Of a DNA stretch of 64,000 bases, positions 45,939 to 55,729 are shown piece after piece (the stretch's first letter is position 1; each line of letters opens with the position of its first letter). The translations under genes and the position numbers were made by a program. The notes under the pieces were generated by a model, which ran no database searches, was not told where the DNA came from, and worked only from the letters and a program-made list of their open reading frames with translations. The stretch lies in NCBI GenBank assembly GCA_910595825.1, contig OU343160.1:112390251-112454250 (forward strand). Reading direction: 5' to 3'. The stretch comes from Philhelius pedissequus (lineage: Eukaryota; Arthropoda; Insecta; Diptera; Syrphidae).

Positions 45939-48268
45939 TAGGGCTGGCAACGAGACCGAGACTAGTCTCGGTCTCGTCTCGGTCTCGGTCTCGTCAACGA
46001 GACGAGACTCCTTTAAAAGTACCGAAGACGAGACCGAGACGAGAGCGAGACGAGACCGTATTTTTGGTACCGAAATTCTACGAGAGTCTCGCTGGTCTCG
46101 GCGGTCTCCGTGGTTTGGTTTCGGTTTTCGCTATAAGAAAATTTTGTTTTTATTTCATTATTTTTTAATATCTAATCATGTTCAATTTTTATAATATTCA
46201 CAAGTTTTGCGAAATATTATATGCGCGTTAACATATCAAACCATATATGTATGTACATAGTTATACAGAGATAGGCGCATTGCGAAAATCCAGAGAAGAA
46301 TGCGTACGATTTATGTATGCATGGCGTTGCTTCCTTTTGGGTGACATTTGGAAAAAATATTGTCAAAACGTCAAAATATATTTCGTTGCCTAACTGTCAG
46401 GCCATGAGCTGTCAAAATCCCATGAAGGATTTTTCGGATTTAAATGGATTAAAAAATCTCTACAAAAGTCAAATTTTACCTCAGACAATTATAAATTTTT
46501 CGATTTAATTTATTGCTCCGTAAAAAGGTGATTTAAGGCCTTTTGGGTGAGATTTGATTTGAACAAAATATTTTAAAAACGCCAAAATATACAGTCCTAT
46601 TCTGTTAAACGTTCACGTGAATATTTGTATTCTGCTATCCGACGGAAAAAACGAATTGTTTCAAAAAGTACATAAATTTCGATCAAAAATAAATTTAAAC
46701 AATTAGATTCTTTTAAGAATTAAACAAAAAAAATATTAGTAAAACCTTGTACTCAAAAGATAGAAGACATTTGAAAATATCTAAAAAGTGAAAAATTGAG
46801 TAAAATATTCACGTGAATCGGAACATAGCAGAATAGGGCTGATAGTTTATTGCCTACCTGTCAAGCCATGAACTGTCAAATTCATTGAAGGATTGCTCCG
46901 ATTAAAATGGATTAAAAAAACTGTACAAGATTCAAATTTTATCTTGGAAATACGGCTCTTCAAAGTTGTCTGATAACGTTACTTCACAGCCTATTTTTTA
47001 CGTTATCACATACCTTTGAAAACTAAATTCGCACAAAATGTAAGCCATTCGGAGCGCTTTCCTACGCAACTAATAAAATTCAACTTAAAATCATAGTTTT
47101 CGATTTACACAAGTAAAATTTACTCGTTTCAAGTGAAGTCTATGGCCTTAGCTTCATGGACCTACGTACTGCAGAACAAAATTTCTAGTTTATGATTTGT
47201 TTAGCATAAGCAACGTACAAGGATATATCATTATTAGATTCATGCATAATTTTTTTCTATTGGTTTTGACAGCTAAATGTGAATATGTGTACCAATTCGT
47301 ACGATTTTTCACGCTACCAAACACTAAAATCGGAGCAATCATTCAATGGATTTTGACAGCTCATGGCTCGACAGGTAGGGAACGAAATATATTTTGAAGT
47401 TTTAATAATAGTTTTTTCCAAATGTCATACAAGAGGCTTAAAATCAACTTTTGTCGGAGGAAAAAATTTCGAGGTAAAATTTGAATTTTGTAGAGGATTT
47501 GTAATCCATTTAAATCGGAGCGATGCTTCATTGGATTTTGACAGTTCATGACTTGAAAGGTAGGCAACTTACTATATCTTGACATTTGAGCAATATTTTG
47601 TTTTCGAAATTTCACCTAAAAGGTCTAACATCAACTTTTTAAGGAGCAATAAATTAAATCGAAAAATTTCGATTTTTTTGAGTTTTGTATAGGTTTTTTT
47701 TTAATTCATTTAAATCGGAGACATCCTTAAATGGTTTTTGACATGTCGTGGCTTGACAAAACTGGTTAATTTATTTTTTAAAAAATCGAGCGTTGTATGT
47801 AGATACTCTTTTTTATTTAATATTTTATTTGTTTTTTCTATGAAATATATTAACTTACACAATTCTTCCAAAATGTTATTTTCACTTAACTCAAAAGACA
47901 AAACAGACTCACGAGTTTGTTTTATACATTTTCCCCCATTTTTCTTACTGACGAACTGCTGAGATACCACAACCATACTCTATATTTGCAATCCGAACAA
48001 TGCGTCTTATCTTTATCTTACATCTTTTTACTACCAAAAAAACACGAAAGAAACCAAGACTAAGGATGATACCAAGAACGAGACCGCAACCGAGACGAGA
48101 CCGCACATTAAAATTTTCTCGAGAAAAAGGCGAGACCAAGGCCGAGACGAGACTTGGTTAGGCGAGACCTGGACCGAAACCGAGACGAAACTGAAATTTT
48201 TCGATTTTGACGAGACCGAGACGAGATTAACAAAAGTCTCGCCTGGTCTCGTCTCGTTGCCAGCCCTA
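45939..48268. mobile_element. Non-autonomous hAT-type foldback element
   Basis: Perfect 18-bp terminal inverted repeats TAGGGCTGGCAACGAGAC, flanked by an 8-bp duplication, both hAT signatures. The termini extend into long GAGACCGAGAC/GTCTCGGTCTC tracts (about 45955-46110 and 48070-48260). The interior holds related blocks in opposite orientations (around 46325-46500 and 46860-46950 against 47340-47760, with CTGTCAAAATCC and its inverse). It therefore can fold back. No transposase ORF; the short frames are chance. Confidence 0.85.
46592..46841. mobile_element. 250-bp MITE nested in the hAT element
   Basis: Ends CAGTCCTATTCTG and CAGAATAGGGCTG (imperfect inverted repeats), with inner TTCACGTGAATAT repeated inversely. 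It is flanked by ATA on both sides (46589-46591 and 46842-46844), so a 3-bp duplication is likely. Comparison with the sister block at 46370 shows the empty site. Confidence 0.75.
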
Positions 48269-48524
48269 GCTGTAGTACCTGGGCGAAACGCATTTTGGAC
48301 TAAAGGTCACAAATTAATTCAATTAGCTTTAAATCCACACAGTCCACTAAAACAAAAATAATATAAACATTGTTTGCGTTTTCTTCAATTAATTCACTGG
48401 CCAGACCACGGGCAAAACATAATTCTAGGTGCATGAATCTAACCAAATTCCCCTAGAAAAATATAATTTACAGTGAGTAATCGCTGTAAGTTTTATTACA
48501 GTCGGTAAACATCGATCAAAAAAT

Positions 48525-48594
48525 AATGCGTCTTAGAAAGGTACTACAGCATCTAACTGATGAGCCCAGCTGTAGTACCTGGGCGAAACGCATT
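48525..48594 (+). ncRNA. Hammerhead ribozyme, plus unit 2 (intact)
   Basis: AAUGCGUC, UUAGA/UCUAA, CUGAUGA at 48557, GCCCA/UGGGC, GAAA, CGCAUU all present. Confidence 0.9.
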
Positions 48595-48830
48595 TTGGAC
48601 TAAGGGTCACAAATTAATTCAATTAGCTTTAAATCCACACAGTCCACTAAAACAAAAACAAAAATAATATAAACATTGTTTGCGTTTTCTTCAATTAATT
48701 CACTGGCCAGACCACGGGCAAAACATAATTCTAGGTGCATGAATCTAACCAAATTCCCCTAGAAAAATATAATTTACAGTGAGTAATCGCTGTAAGTTTT
48801 ATTAAAGTCGGTAAACATCGATCAAAAAAT

Positions 48831-48900
48831 AATGCGTCTTAGAAAGGTACTACAGCATCTAACTGATTAGCCCAGCTGTAGTACCTGGGCGAAACGCATT
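48831..48900 (+). ncRNA. Hammerhead ribozyme, plus unit 3 (core mutated)
   Basis: The core reads CUGAUUA where CUGAUGA is required, so it should be inactive. Other stems are intact. Confidence 0.85.
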
Positions 48901-49137
48901 TTGGACTAAAGGTCACAAATTAAATTCAATTAGCTTTAAATCCACACAGTCCACTAAAACAAAAACAAAAATAATATAAACATTGTTTGCGTTTTCTTCA
49001 ATTAATTCACTGGCCAGACCACGTGCAAAACATAATTCTAGGTGCATGAATCTAACCAAATTCCCCTAGAAAAATATAATTTACAGTTAGTAATCGCTGT
49101 AAGTTTTATTAAAGTCGGTAAACATCGATCAAAAAAT

Positions 49138-49207
49138 AATGCGTCTTAGAAAGGTACTACAGCATCTAACTGATGAGCCCAGCTGTAGTACCTGGGCGAA
49201 ACGCATT
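49138..49207 (+). ncRNA. Hammerhead ribozyme, plus unit 4 (intact)
   Basis: All core and stem residues as in the consensus; core at 49170. Confidence 0.9.
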
Positions 49208-49443
49208 TTGGACTAAAGGTCACAAATTAATTCAATTAGCTTTAAATCCACACAGTCCACTAAAACAAAAACAAAAATAATATAAACATTGTTTGCGTTT
49301 TCTTCAATTAATTCACTGGCCAGACCACGGGCAAAACATAATTCTAGGTGCATGAATCTAACCAAATTCCCCTAGAAAAATATAATTTACAGTGAGTAAT
49401 CGCTGTAAGTTTTATTAAAGTCGGTAAACATCGATCAAAAAAT

Positions 49444-49513
49444 AATGCGTCTTAGAAAGGTACTACAGCATCTAACTGATGAGCCCAGCTGTAGCACCTG
49501 GGCGAAACGCATT
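49444..49513 (+). ncRNA. Hammerhead ribozyme, plus unit 5 (loop II variant)
   Basis: The core is intact at 49476. Loop II is GCUGUAGCACC, one change from the consensus, giving an A-C mismatch with loop I. Confidence 0.9.
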
Positions 49514-49749
49514 TTGGACTAAAGGTCACAAATTAATTCAATTAGCTTTAAATCCACACAGTCCACTAAAACAAAAACAAAAATAATATAAACATTGTTT
49601 GCGTTTTCTTCAATTAATTCACTGGCCAGACCACGGGCAAAACATAATTCTAGGTGCATGAATCTAACCAAATTCCCCTAGAAAAATATAATTTACAGTG
49701 AGTAATCGCTGTATATCTTATTAAAGTCGGTAAACATCGATTAAAAAAT

Positions 49750-49819
49750 AATGCGTCTTAGAAAGGTACTACAGCATCTAACTGATTAGCCCAGCTGTAG
49801 TACCTGGGCGAAACGCATT
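49750..49819 (+). ncRNA. Hammerhead ribozyme, plus unit 6 (core mutated)
   Basis: CUGAUUA core as in plus unit 3; expected to be inactive. It shares the AAATTAAATTC variant downstream with that unit. Confidence 0.85.
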
Positions 49820-50059
49820 TTGGACTAAAGGTCACAAATTAAATTCAATTAGCTTTAAATCCACACAGTCCACTAAAAACAAAAAAACAAAAATAATATA
49901 AACATTGTTTGCGTTTTCTTCAATTGATTCACTGGCCAGACCACGGGCAAAACATAATCCTAGGTGCATGAATTTAACCAAATTCCCCTAGAAAAATATA
50001 ATTTACAGTGAGTAATCGCTGTAAGTTTTATTAAAGTCGGTAAACATCGATCAAAAAAT

Positions 50060-50129
50060 AATGCGTCTTAGAAAGGTACTACAGCATCTAACTGATGAGC
50101 CCAGCTGTAGTACCTGGGCGAAACGCATT
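50060..50129 (+). ncRNA. Hammerhead ribozyme, plus unit 7 (intact, reference)
   Basis: Stem III 50060-50065 with 50124-50129; cleavage after C50067; stem I 50068-50072 with 50087-50091; CUGAUGA 50092-50098; stem II 50099-50103 with 50115-50119; GAAA 50120-50123. Loop I 50075-50085 is the exact reverse complement of loop II 50104-50114. Confidence 0.92.
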
Positions 50130-50365
50130 TTGGACTAAAGGTCACAAATTAATTCAATTAGCTTTAAATCCACACAGTCCACTAAAACAAAAACAAAAAT
50201 AATATAAACATTGTTTGCGTTTTCTTCAATTAATTCACCGGCCAGACCACGGGCAAAACATAATTCTAGGTGCATGAATCTAACCAAATTCCCCTAGAAA
50301 AATATAATTTACAGTGAGTAATCGCTGTAAGTTTTATTAAAGTCGGTAAACATCGATCAAAAAAT

Positions 50366-50435
50366 AATGCGTCTTAGAAAGGTACTACAGCATCTAACTG
50401 ATGAGCCCAGCTGTAGTACCTGGGCGAAACGCATT
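50366..50435 (+). ncRNA. Hammerhead ribozyme, plus unit 8 (intact)
   Basis: Consensus stems and core at 50398. Confidence 0.9.
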
Positions 50436-50670
50436 TTGGACTAAAGGTCACAAATTAATTCAATTAGCTTTAAATCCACACAGTCCACTAAAACAAAAAC
50501 AAAAATAATATAAACATTGTTTGCGTTTTCTTCAATTAATTCACTGGCCACACCACGGGCAAAACATAATTCTAGGTGCATGAATCTAACCAAATTCCCC
50601 TAGAAAAATATAATTTACAGTGAGTAATCGCTGTAAGTTTTATTAAAGTCGGTAAAATCGATCAAAAAAT

Positions 50671-50740
50671 AATGCGTCTTAGAAAGGTACTACAGCATCT
50701 AACTGATGAGCCCAGCTGTAGTACCTGGGCGAAACGCATT
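50671..50740 (+). ncRNA. Hammerhead ribozyme, plus unit 9 (intact)
   Basis: Consensus stems and core at 50703. It is the last unit before the right target-site duplication. Confidence 0.9.
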
Positions 50741-50768
50741 TTGGACTAAAGGTCACAAATTAATTCAA

Positions 50769-50781
50769 TGTGTTATTTTTC
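50769..50781. repeat. 13-bp target-site duplication, right
   Basis: TGTGTTATTTTTC, identical to 44969-44981. Confidence 0.9.
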
Positions 50782-51103
50782 GTTAAATATCTCCAAAACT
50801 CCTTTACTGTTGTTCACTTTGTTACACTTTGTTAATTTGTTATTATTGTTATTTAGTTATTTAGTTTAAATGTAACTTCGTTGCTTTCACTTATTCTTCA
50901 ACTTCTTTTAATTTTAATTAATCTTACTTTCTTTTCTTTTACTCGTATTGCATTTTAACTTAATTATTATTACACACTTTTAATTTAATTTTTATGCTAC
51001 TTTCCGTTTCCTTTTATCGATTTTCTTTACTCAATAATTACGATACTTGTATTTTAAATTTAAATTAAGTGTTTCTTTTTCCGTTTTCTTTTAACACAAT
51101 ACC

Positions 51104-51121
51104 GTCCCTGCTCAGGCGCCA
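51104..51121 (-). promoter_or_regulatory. Primer-binding site of errantivirus-like element
   Basis: On the minus strand TGGCGCCTGAGCAGGGAC directly follows the LTR. The tRNA is not identified. Confidence 0.65.
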
Positions 51122-51386
51122 GTTATTTAAGGGTGATTACTTTTGTTAAAAAAAATATTTTTACTTAAACTTTTTAAACCTAACAATTCGAGTGATAACT
51201 TAGAACTAACTGAACTCTGAACGATTTGATTAAACTTTACTTTTGCTTTACTACTAAAAAATTGCTCGCTTCATGCGCGTATATCTGTCGTGAGAAACTG
51301 TGAAGCGGAAAATGTGTTGATCTAATTTCGAAATATCGTGAGAATTTTCACACATATTTGACCTTGGAATTTTGCTCTTGTTAACT
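51121..51386 (-). mobile_element. 5' LTR of the errantivirus-like element
   Basis: 266 bp beginning AGTTA and ending TAACT on either strand, the gypsy-group LTR termini. It matches the solo LTR at 34637-34935. Confidence 0.8.
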
Positions 51387-52346
51387 TATACAAACAATCT
51401 TAAATATATTTATATATTTACAGCATGATTTTTTTTAGGTTTGGCTTGGTTTTATATACAGACAATATCCTTTCAGATAATGTTGTTATGCCGTGTTATT
51501 GCGAGAGACGGAAAGAGGCACGTACGCATGTGTATGCGAGTGACCATAATTATTTATTTTAAAGTGAATTAATAATAATTTGACCAATGTATATACCGTA
51601 AATGCAAATGTTTAATCGGTCTTTTTTGGTCACTCACTTTTATATGCAACTAAAAAACTTTATTTCATATTTTTTTCCTAAATTTAGTCGGCCTTTCTCG
51701 ACTTCATCAGGGGTAGTTTATTAAATCTATATAAAACACAATATTAACAATTTACACTCTTAAGCATTTTGAATTTAGACTTACATGAAAAAACTTTTAT
51801 ATTTACATTTAATAATGGTAGAACGGTGATTTAATACTTAGGGTGAAGGTACCTCGAATAAATTTCCTGTATATTGCTCGAGCATGTGCGTGGGAATGTT
51901 TCTAGAATGGTATAAAGAAACAGTTGAACCATATGGTGAACTGTTTGGATAGAGTAGAGATTGAAAAATGTGTGAATGAAATTATGGGAATTTGGAGAAA
52001 GAAATGAGATGGTGACTTTTCCTATTTTTTGTTTCCTATCAAGATGGGAAAATCTTATTATAGGTCGAGAGTACCCTGGCGAAATTATATTTATAAAATT
52101 ATATGTTTTTGGGTATTTTCTCTCTTCTTTCTTTCCAGGTGAAGACTTGCGAGCTAGTTGGTGATATTATATTTTAATATTATATTGCATGATTTTTTGT
52201 GGGGTATCATGATGTGGGAATTCCCTCAAATGAGGTTGATAGTACCTATTGTGAATTGATTGCATTATTCCTAAAACTAATGGCATTAATGTTCTTGCTA
52301 TTTTTTACACAGAGACACGAAAAGATACTGAAAGATTAGGAAACAT
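51387..52346. other. Non-coding DNA before BEL gag
   Basis: AT-rich. On the minus strand near 51690-51715 a CTGATGA is followed by an AGTCG/CGACT stem but no GAAA. Probably includes leader or LTR of the BEL element at its right end; not resolved. Confidence 0.4.
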
Positions 52347-53150
52347 ATGGAGAAGGACAATCACCAATACCGATTTGACTCGGCTACAGATGGTATCGAG
52401 AGAATTTTGCCCTATACCAGATCCGAAGGTTTCCAGGCAGCTGCCTACGAACACCTCGACGTTAGGTTCGGGGCACTAAAGCAAGCGTGGGCACAGGTGA
52501 AGGAGGCAGAGCGACTCATTGTCAGTGCCGATGACCTGTTAGCACATGCGGAGACGGCGAGAAAGAAGGCAGAAGCCGAAGAGCTATTTTGCGGCACATG
52601 CTGCCATGAGAAGGAGGCTGGTGCTATTAGCTCCAGGCGAGAAAGATAAGGATATAACACTGCTTGCCGTGCAGGTGAACCTACCGTTCCAGCTACACGA
52701 TGTGAAAAACACGTGGGGCCAATTCGATGGAACCATCACCAAATGGCAGCGGTTCCATGACCGGTTCGTTGTTACCACACATGACAATGATTGGATATCT
52801 CTAGCGTACAAATTCGCTTTTCTGAAGGGATCGATGGCAGGATGGGCTGCTCGCACGCTGGGCGAGAAGCAGATGATCGATGAAAACCAATATTATGCCT
52901 GGAAACGCCTAAATGAAATGTACCAGCGCAAAAGCGCAACGTGCAGGGAGCTGTTGACGCAGTTTTTTTTTAGGCTGCCGGTGAAGAATACCGAACTACA
53001 GAGAATTGTTAACACGACTTACGAGACGTTGAGGCAACTCAAGGCACAGGAGGTTCCCACAGAGGAATGGGATATGATAATTGTCCACATCCTGCATGAG
53101 AAGTTGGACCAAGAGACGGCGTGCAACTGGGAAGAATCGCGCATCTCTGA
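52347..53150 (+). pseudogene. BEL/Pao Gag
   Basis: ATG 52347 opens MEKDNHQYRFDSATDGIERI, followed by a long Ala/Glu/Lys coiled-coil-like segment. A frameshift near 52580 moves to the frame 52546-53265: LPFQLHDVKNTWGQFDGTIT, WQRFHDRFVVTTHDNDWIS, YKFAFLKGSMAGWAAR and YYAWKRLNEMYQRK. This is the DUF1759-type capsid region of BEL/Pao elements (WxxFHDxF ... KxxxLxxxLxGxA pattern). It ends in ERPTVKEFLFK before running out of frame. Confidence 0.8.
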
Positions 53151-53189
53151 GCGACCCACAGTGAAGGAGTTCTTATTCAAGATATTTGA

Positions 53190-53555
53190 CGTGAAGTCAT
53201 TGATGGGGATGAGAAATTGCCGAAAGAGATTAATGAGAGATGGCTGGAATTTTGGAAAGAAATAACATTCTTGGAGAAGGTCAAAATCGAGAGAGGGATA
53301 GGTACATCGGAAGGTATACGGAAAGAACTTCGTGTACCAAATCGGGTCGCATCAATACAACACCGAAATCGAGAGATGGCGACATGTTGGAACGAAAGAG
53401 AACTCCGCTGACTTATTAAGCAGGGGAGCGGAGGCATGATTATTAATATACAACAAGCTATGGGTACATGGCAAAGAATGATTGTCCGAACCCCGGTCGA
53501 AATGGTTATCTGAAAAGATTGTGCCAAATGTTTCAAATGGGGGGAGGGATGATAT
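53190..53555 (+). pseudogene. BEL/Pao pol fragment (RNase H end and linker)
   Basis: After a deletion that removes protease and RT, the frame reads LPKEINERWLEFWKEI, as in the region before BEL RNase H. In another frame it continues RWRHVGTKENSADLLSRGA and WVHGKE, the conserved BEL RNase H-to-integrase linker. It is interrupted at 53556 by the Mag-like LTR. Confidence 0.65.
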
Positions 53556-53680
53556 TGTATTCGTCAGTACGAATATTTTATTGTACATTTTAATTAACCA
53601 CACTTTCTTCATTAAATAATAATGCTCAATACGTTCTTTTGCTTTCAGATACTTTATTACAATGCCATTGATATTTTTCA

Positions 53681-54514
53681 GTTGTAGGTTTTATCCATTC
53701 AAATTATTCTTAAGGAATGTAAACAAGCTATAATAATGCTGCCAAGTTGTGAATATATAATACTCTCCCCTCATAATATAAAAATAGGAAGGCTTATTTA
53801 ACATTTCGTACATTTTGTTTTTCGTTTACATAAATCACATCAATTTAATTTCTTTACCTAAATGAAAGGTTGGTAACCCCTGACAATTCTATAAAATTTA
53901 AACCTCTCATTTCTTTAAGTGACATTCCAAGAGAGCAAACAAAATTATATCACAACACAAAAAATGTGAAAAATCTGAAGGATTGACAATTTAATTTATT
54001 ATTGCTTATTTATGTAGTTAGTTATTATTTAGTAAAAACATTATTTTTGTTTTGATTCATAATTGATATTAAATATTCAATCTTACTGGTGTTTTACGAA
54101 TGCTTATAGATTTTCTTATTTGTTGTGAAACTATTGGACTTCTATTTTCTTGGATGTTCTGCTTCGTTACATCCATTTTAATTGGAGTTTGATTTGCATC
54201 CATCGGGTTGACTTTCGGATGCGATGAGTTCTTTAGTATTTTTGTATTTTCTGGGTTTAGTGAATTATCCGTGGTTACATATGGCTTTGGTATATTTTGC
54301 ATTGGTGTCAAATCAGTTTCGGTGTTGTTTGTTTCGTCTGGTTATAATGCGGTTGATTTTGCGCTGTTCGTGTTATTGTTATGAGAGCATGATACTACCA
54401 TGTATTGTGGATTAGTTGCTTGCGCAATATGTTTTTCCTCGTGAACGTTTGTAGGTCGATGTGTCGTCTTCAATGTTAACTATTGACGTCAACGAAGTAG
54501 TGTAGTGAACCATC
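53681..54514 (-). other. 3' untranslated region of the Mag-like element
   Basis: A short open frame at 54311-54069 (Lys/Pro/Ile-rich, TPMQNIPKPYVTTDNS) may be the end of pol. Otherwise AT-rich. Confidence 0.4.
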
Positions 54515-55330
54515 TTACCGAATAACCCTTCCAAAGTTCCAGTTTATTAGTTTATTTAGGTAAAATCGGATTTGTACATAATCTCCCGTGGCAAAACTGC
54601 GAATAGCTTTAAATGTAGTATAAGTTTCAATGTAACTTACATTTTCGTTTGTAGATTTCATCAGATCAAGTCGAGTTCTGAGAATATATCGCAGCATCAA
54701 CTCGGCTGGGCTTCTGCCTGTAGTTGTGTTTGTTATTTTCCGACATTGCATTAATAAGCGTTGTAGTTTCACATGCAAGTCACCTGGATCGTTTGTTGCT
54801 GCCCGAAGTCCATTCTTCACAGTTTGGACGTATCGTTCGGCTTGGCCCTTCGATGCGCTGGTGCTGCCAATTTGTGTATAACTCCATTAGATTTTAAGAA
54901 TTCTTGGAATTCTCTTGATGTAAAATTACCAGATACTACCGTAGTTGGCAGTCCGAATCTGGCAAATATTTGGCGTAGTGCTTTGATCGTTTTGGTGCTT
55001 GTAATACTTTTCATCATAACTACATCTAGCCATTAACTTTTTGCGTTGACAACGATAAGAAAATTGTGCTCCATAAAGGTACTGCATATTCTATGTGAAT
55101 TCTTTGCCATGGCATGAATGGATTTACCCATGGATGTGTAGATACTTTAGCAGGTTTGTTGGCTACTTTAGAACAGCTTTTGCAACTTTTTACTAGTTGT
55201 TCTATATCGTTGTCTACGCCGATCCGGTAACAGTAGCTTCTTGCCAGTATTTTCATTTTTACTATTCCGACATGGAATGTGTGTAGTTCGTTTAGCACTT
55301 GTTTTTGTAATTTTTTGGAATAATGACATG
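54515..55330 (-). pseudogene. Integrase of the Mag-like element
   Basis: HTFHVGIVKMKILARSYCY followed by CKSCSKVANKPAK (HHCC zinc-binding) and PWQRIHIEYA (first catalytic position, Asp replaced) at 55298-55026. Then FARFGLPTTVVSGNFTSREF (second position; usual Asp-Asn replaced) and HKLAAPAHRRAKP at 55017-54817. The C-terminal part, with TGRSPAELMLRYILRTRLD, is at 54820-54515. Three frames and lost acidic residues mean it is inactive. Confidence 0.8.
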
Positions 55331-55729
55331 TATACCATGATAAATACAGCCGTTTTGTTATATTAGTTCATCTGCTTTGCCTTTGTATGTCGTTTTGCAA
55401 AGCTTTCGATCAACTTGGAGAGCATTGTATACTTCACACAATTCTTGGTCTTTCCTAATTTAATTTGCTATAATTTTACTCGTAATGGGTAGTACGAAGT
55501 CAGCAAGCTGGAACATATGAACTTCATGTATCGTCGCGCTTGGATTTATTCTTTGCGGATATCGTGATAGGTAATCAACGTTGGTGTGCTCTTAAGTACT
55601 TCGGTAAGTAATTTTGTATTTGAAGCCGCTTAAGAATTGAGCGTAGTTTAATATTCTCTGTGCGGTAAGTACTGGCAAGCATTTGCTGGGTCTAAAATAG
55701 ATGTCAGTGGTTTATTGTCTGTGATAAGC

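Larger units (their letters stand above)
45887..48294 (+). ncRNA. Hammerhead ribozyme split by hAT insertion
   Basis: 5' part 45887-45938 and 3' part 48277-48294. The insertion with its duplicated GCTGTAGT lies in the loop of stem II. Core CUGAUGA at 45919-45925; GAAA and CGCATT on the far side. Confidence 0.9.
44982..50768. mobile_element. Retrozyme-like array of hammerhead monomers (306 bp)
   Basis: Protein-less insertion of 5787 bp (about 3.45 kb without the nested hAT element and its 8-bp duplication). Core-to-core spacing is 305-310 bp. Three units lie on the minus strand (44982-45813) and nine on the plus strand (45814-50768), meeting head to head at about 45813. Monomer landmarks in ribozyme sense: TGGACTAAAGGTC directly after the ribozyme, TGGCCAGACCACGGGC, TTCCCCTAGAAAAATATAAT and GTCGGTAAACATCGATC. 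Units are very similar (about 97-99% by eye). Exact 13-bp duplications flank the whole array, so it entered as one unit, as expected for retrotransposed concatemeric RNA. Confidence 0.85.
39002..51386 (-). mobile_element. Errantivirus-like (gypsy-group) element, 3' LTR missing, carrying the ribozyme array
   Basis: Minus-strand order: 5' LTR (51386-51121), PBS, leader, gag, protease, RT, RNase H, integrase, env. The 3' LTR is absent; the element stops after env next to a LINE end. The leader holds a 5.8-kb insertion (44982-50768). Every coding part has stops or frameshifts, so this is a defective endogenous copy of an insect errantivirus-type retroelement. Confidence 0.85.

Noticed and set aside
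44982..50768. Reading the 306-bp array as a simple satellite or as terminal repeats of a Penelope-like element.
   Set aside because: The single 13-bp target-site duplication argues against simple satellite growth, and no Penelope reverse transcriptase is seen in the window; a Penelope-like source elsewhere remains possible.
51688..51716. CTGATGA with an AGTCG/CGACT stem on the minus strand, like a hammerhead core.
   Set aside because: No GAAA follows the stem and no stems I or III can be drawn; treated as chance or a very decayed relic.
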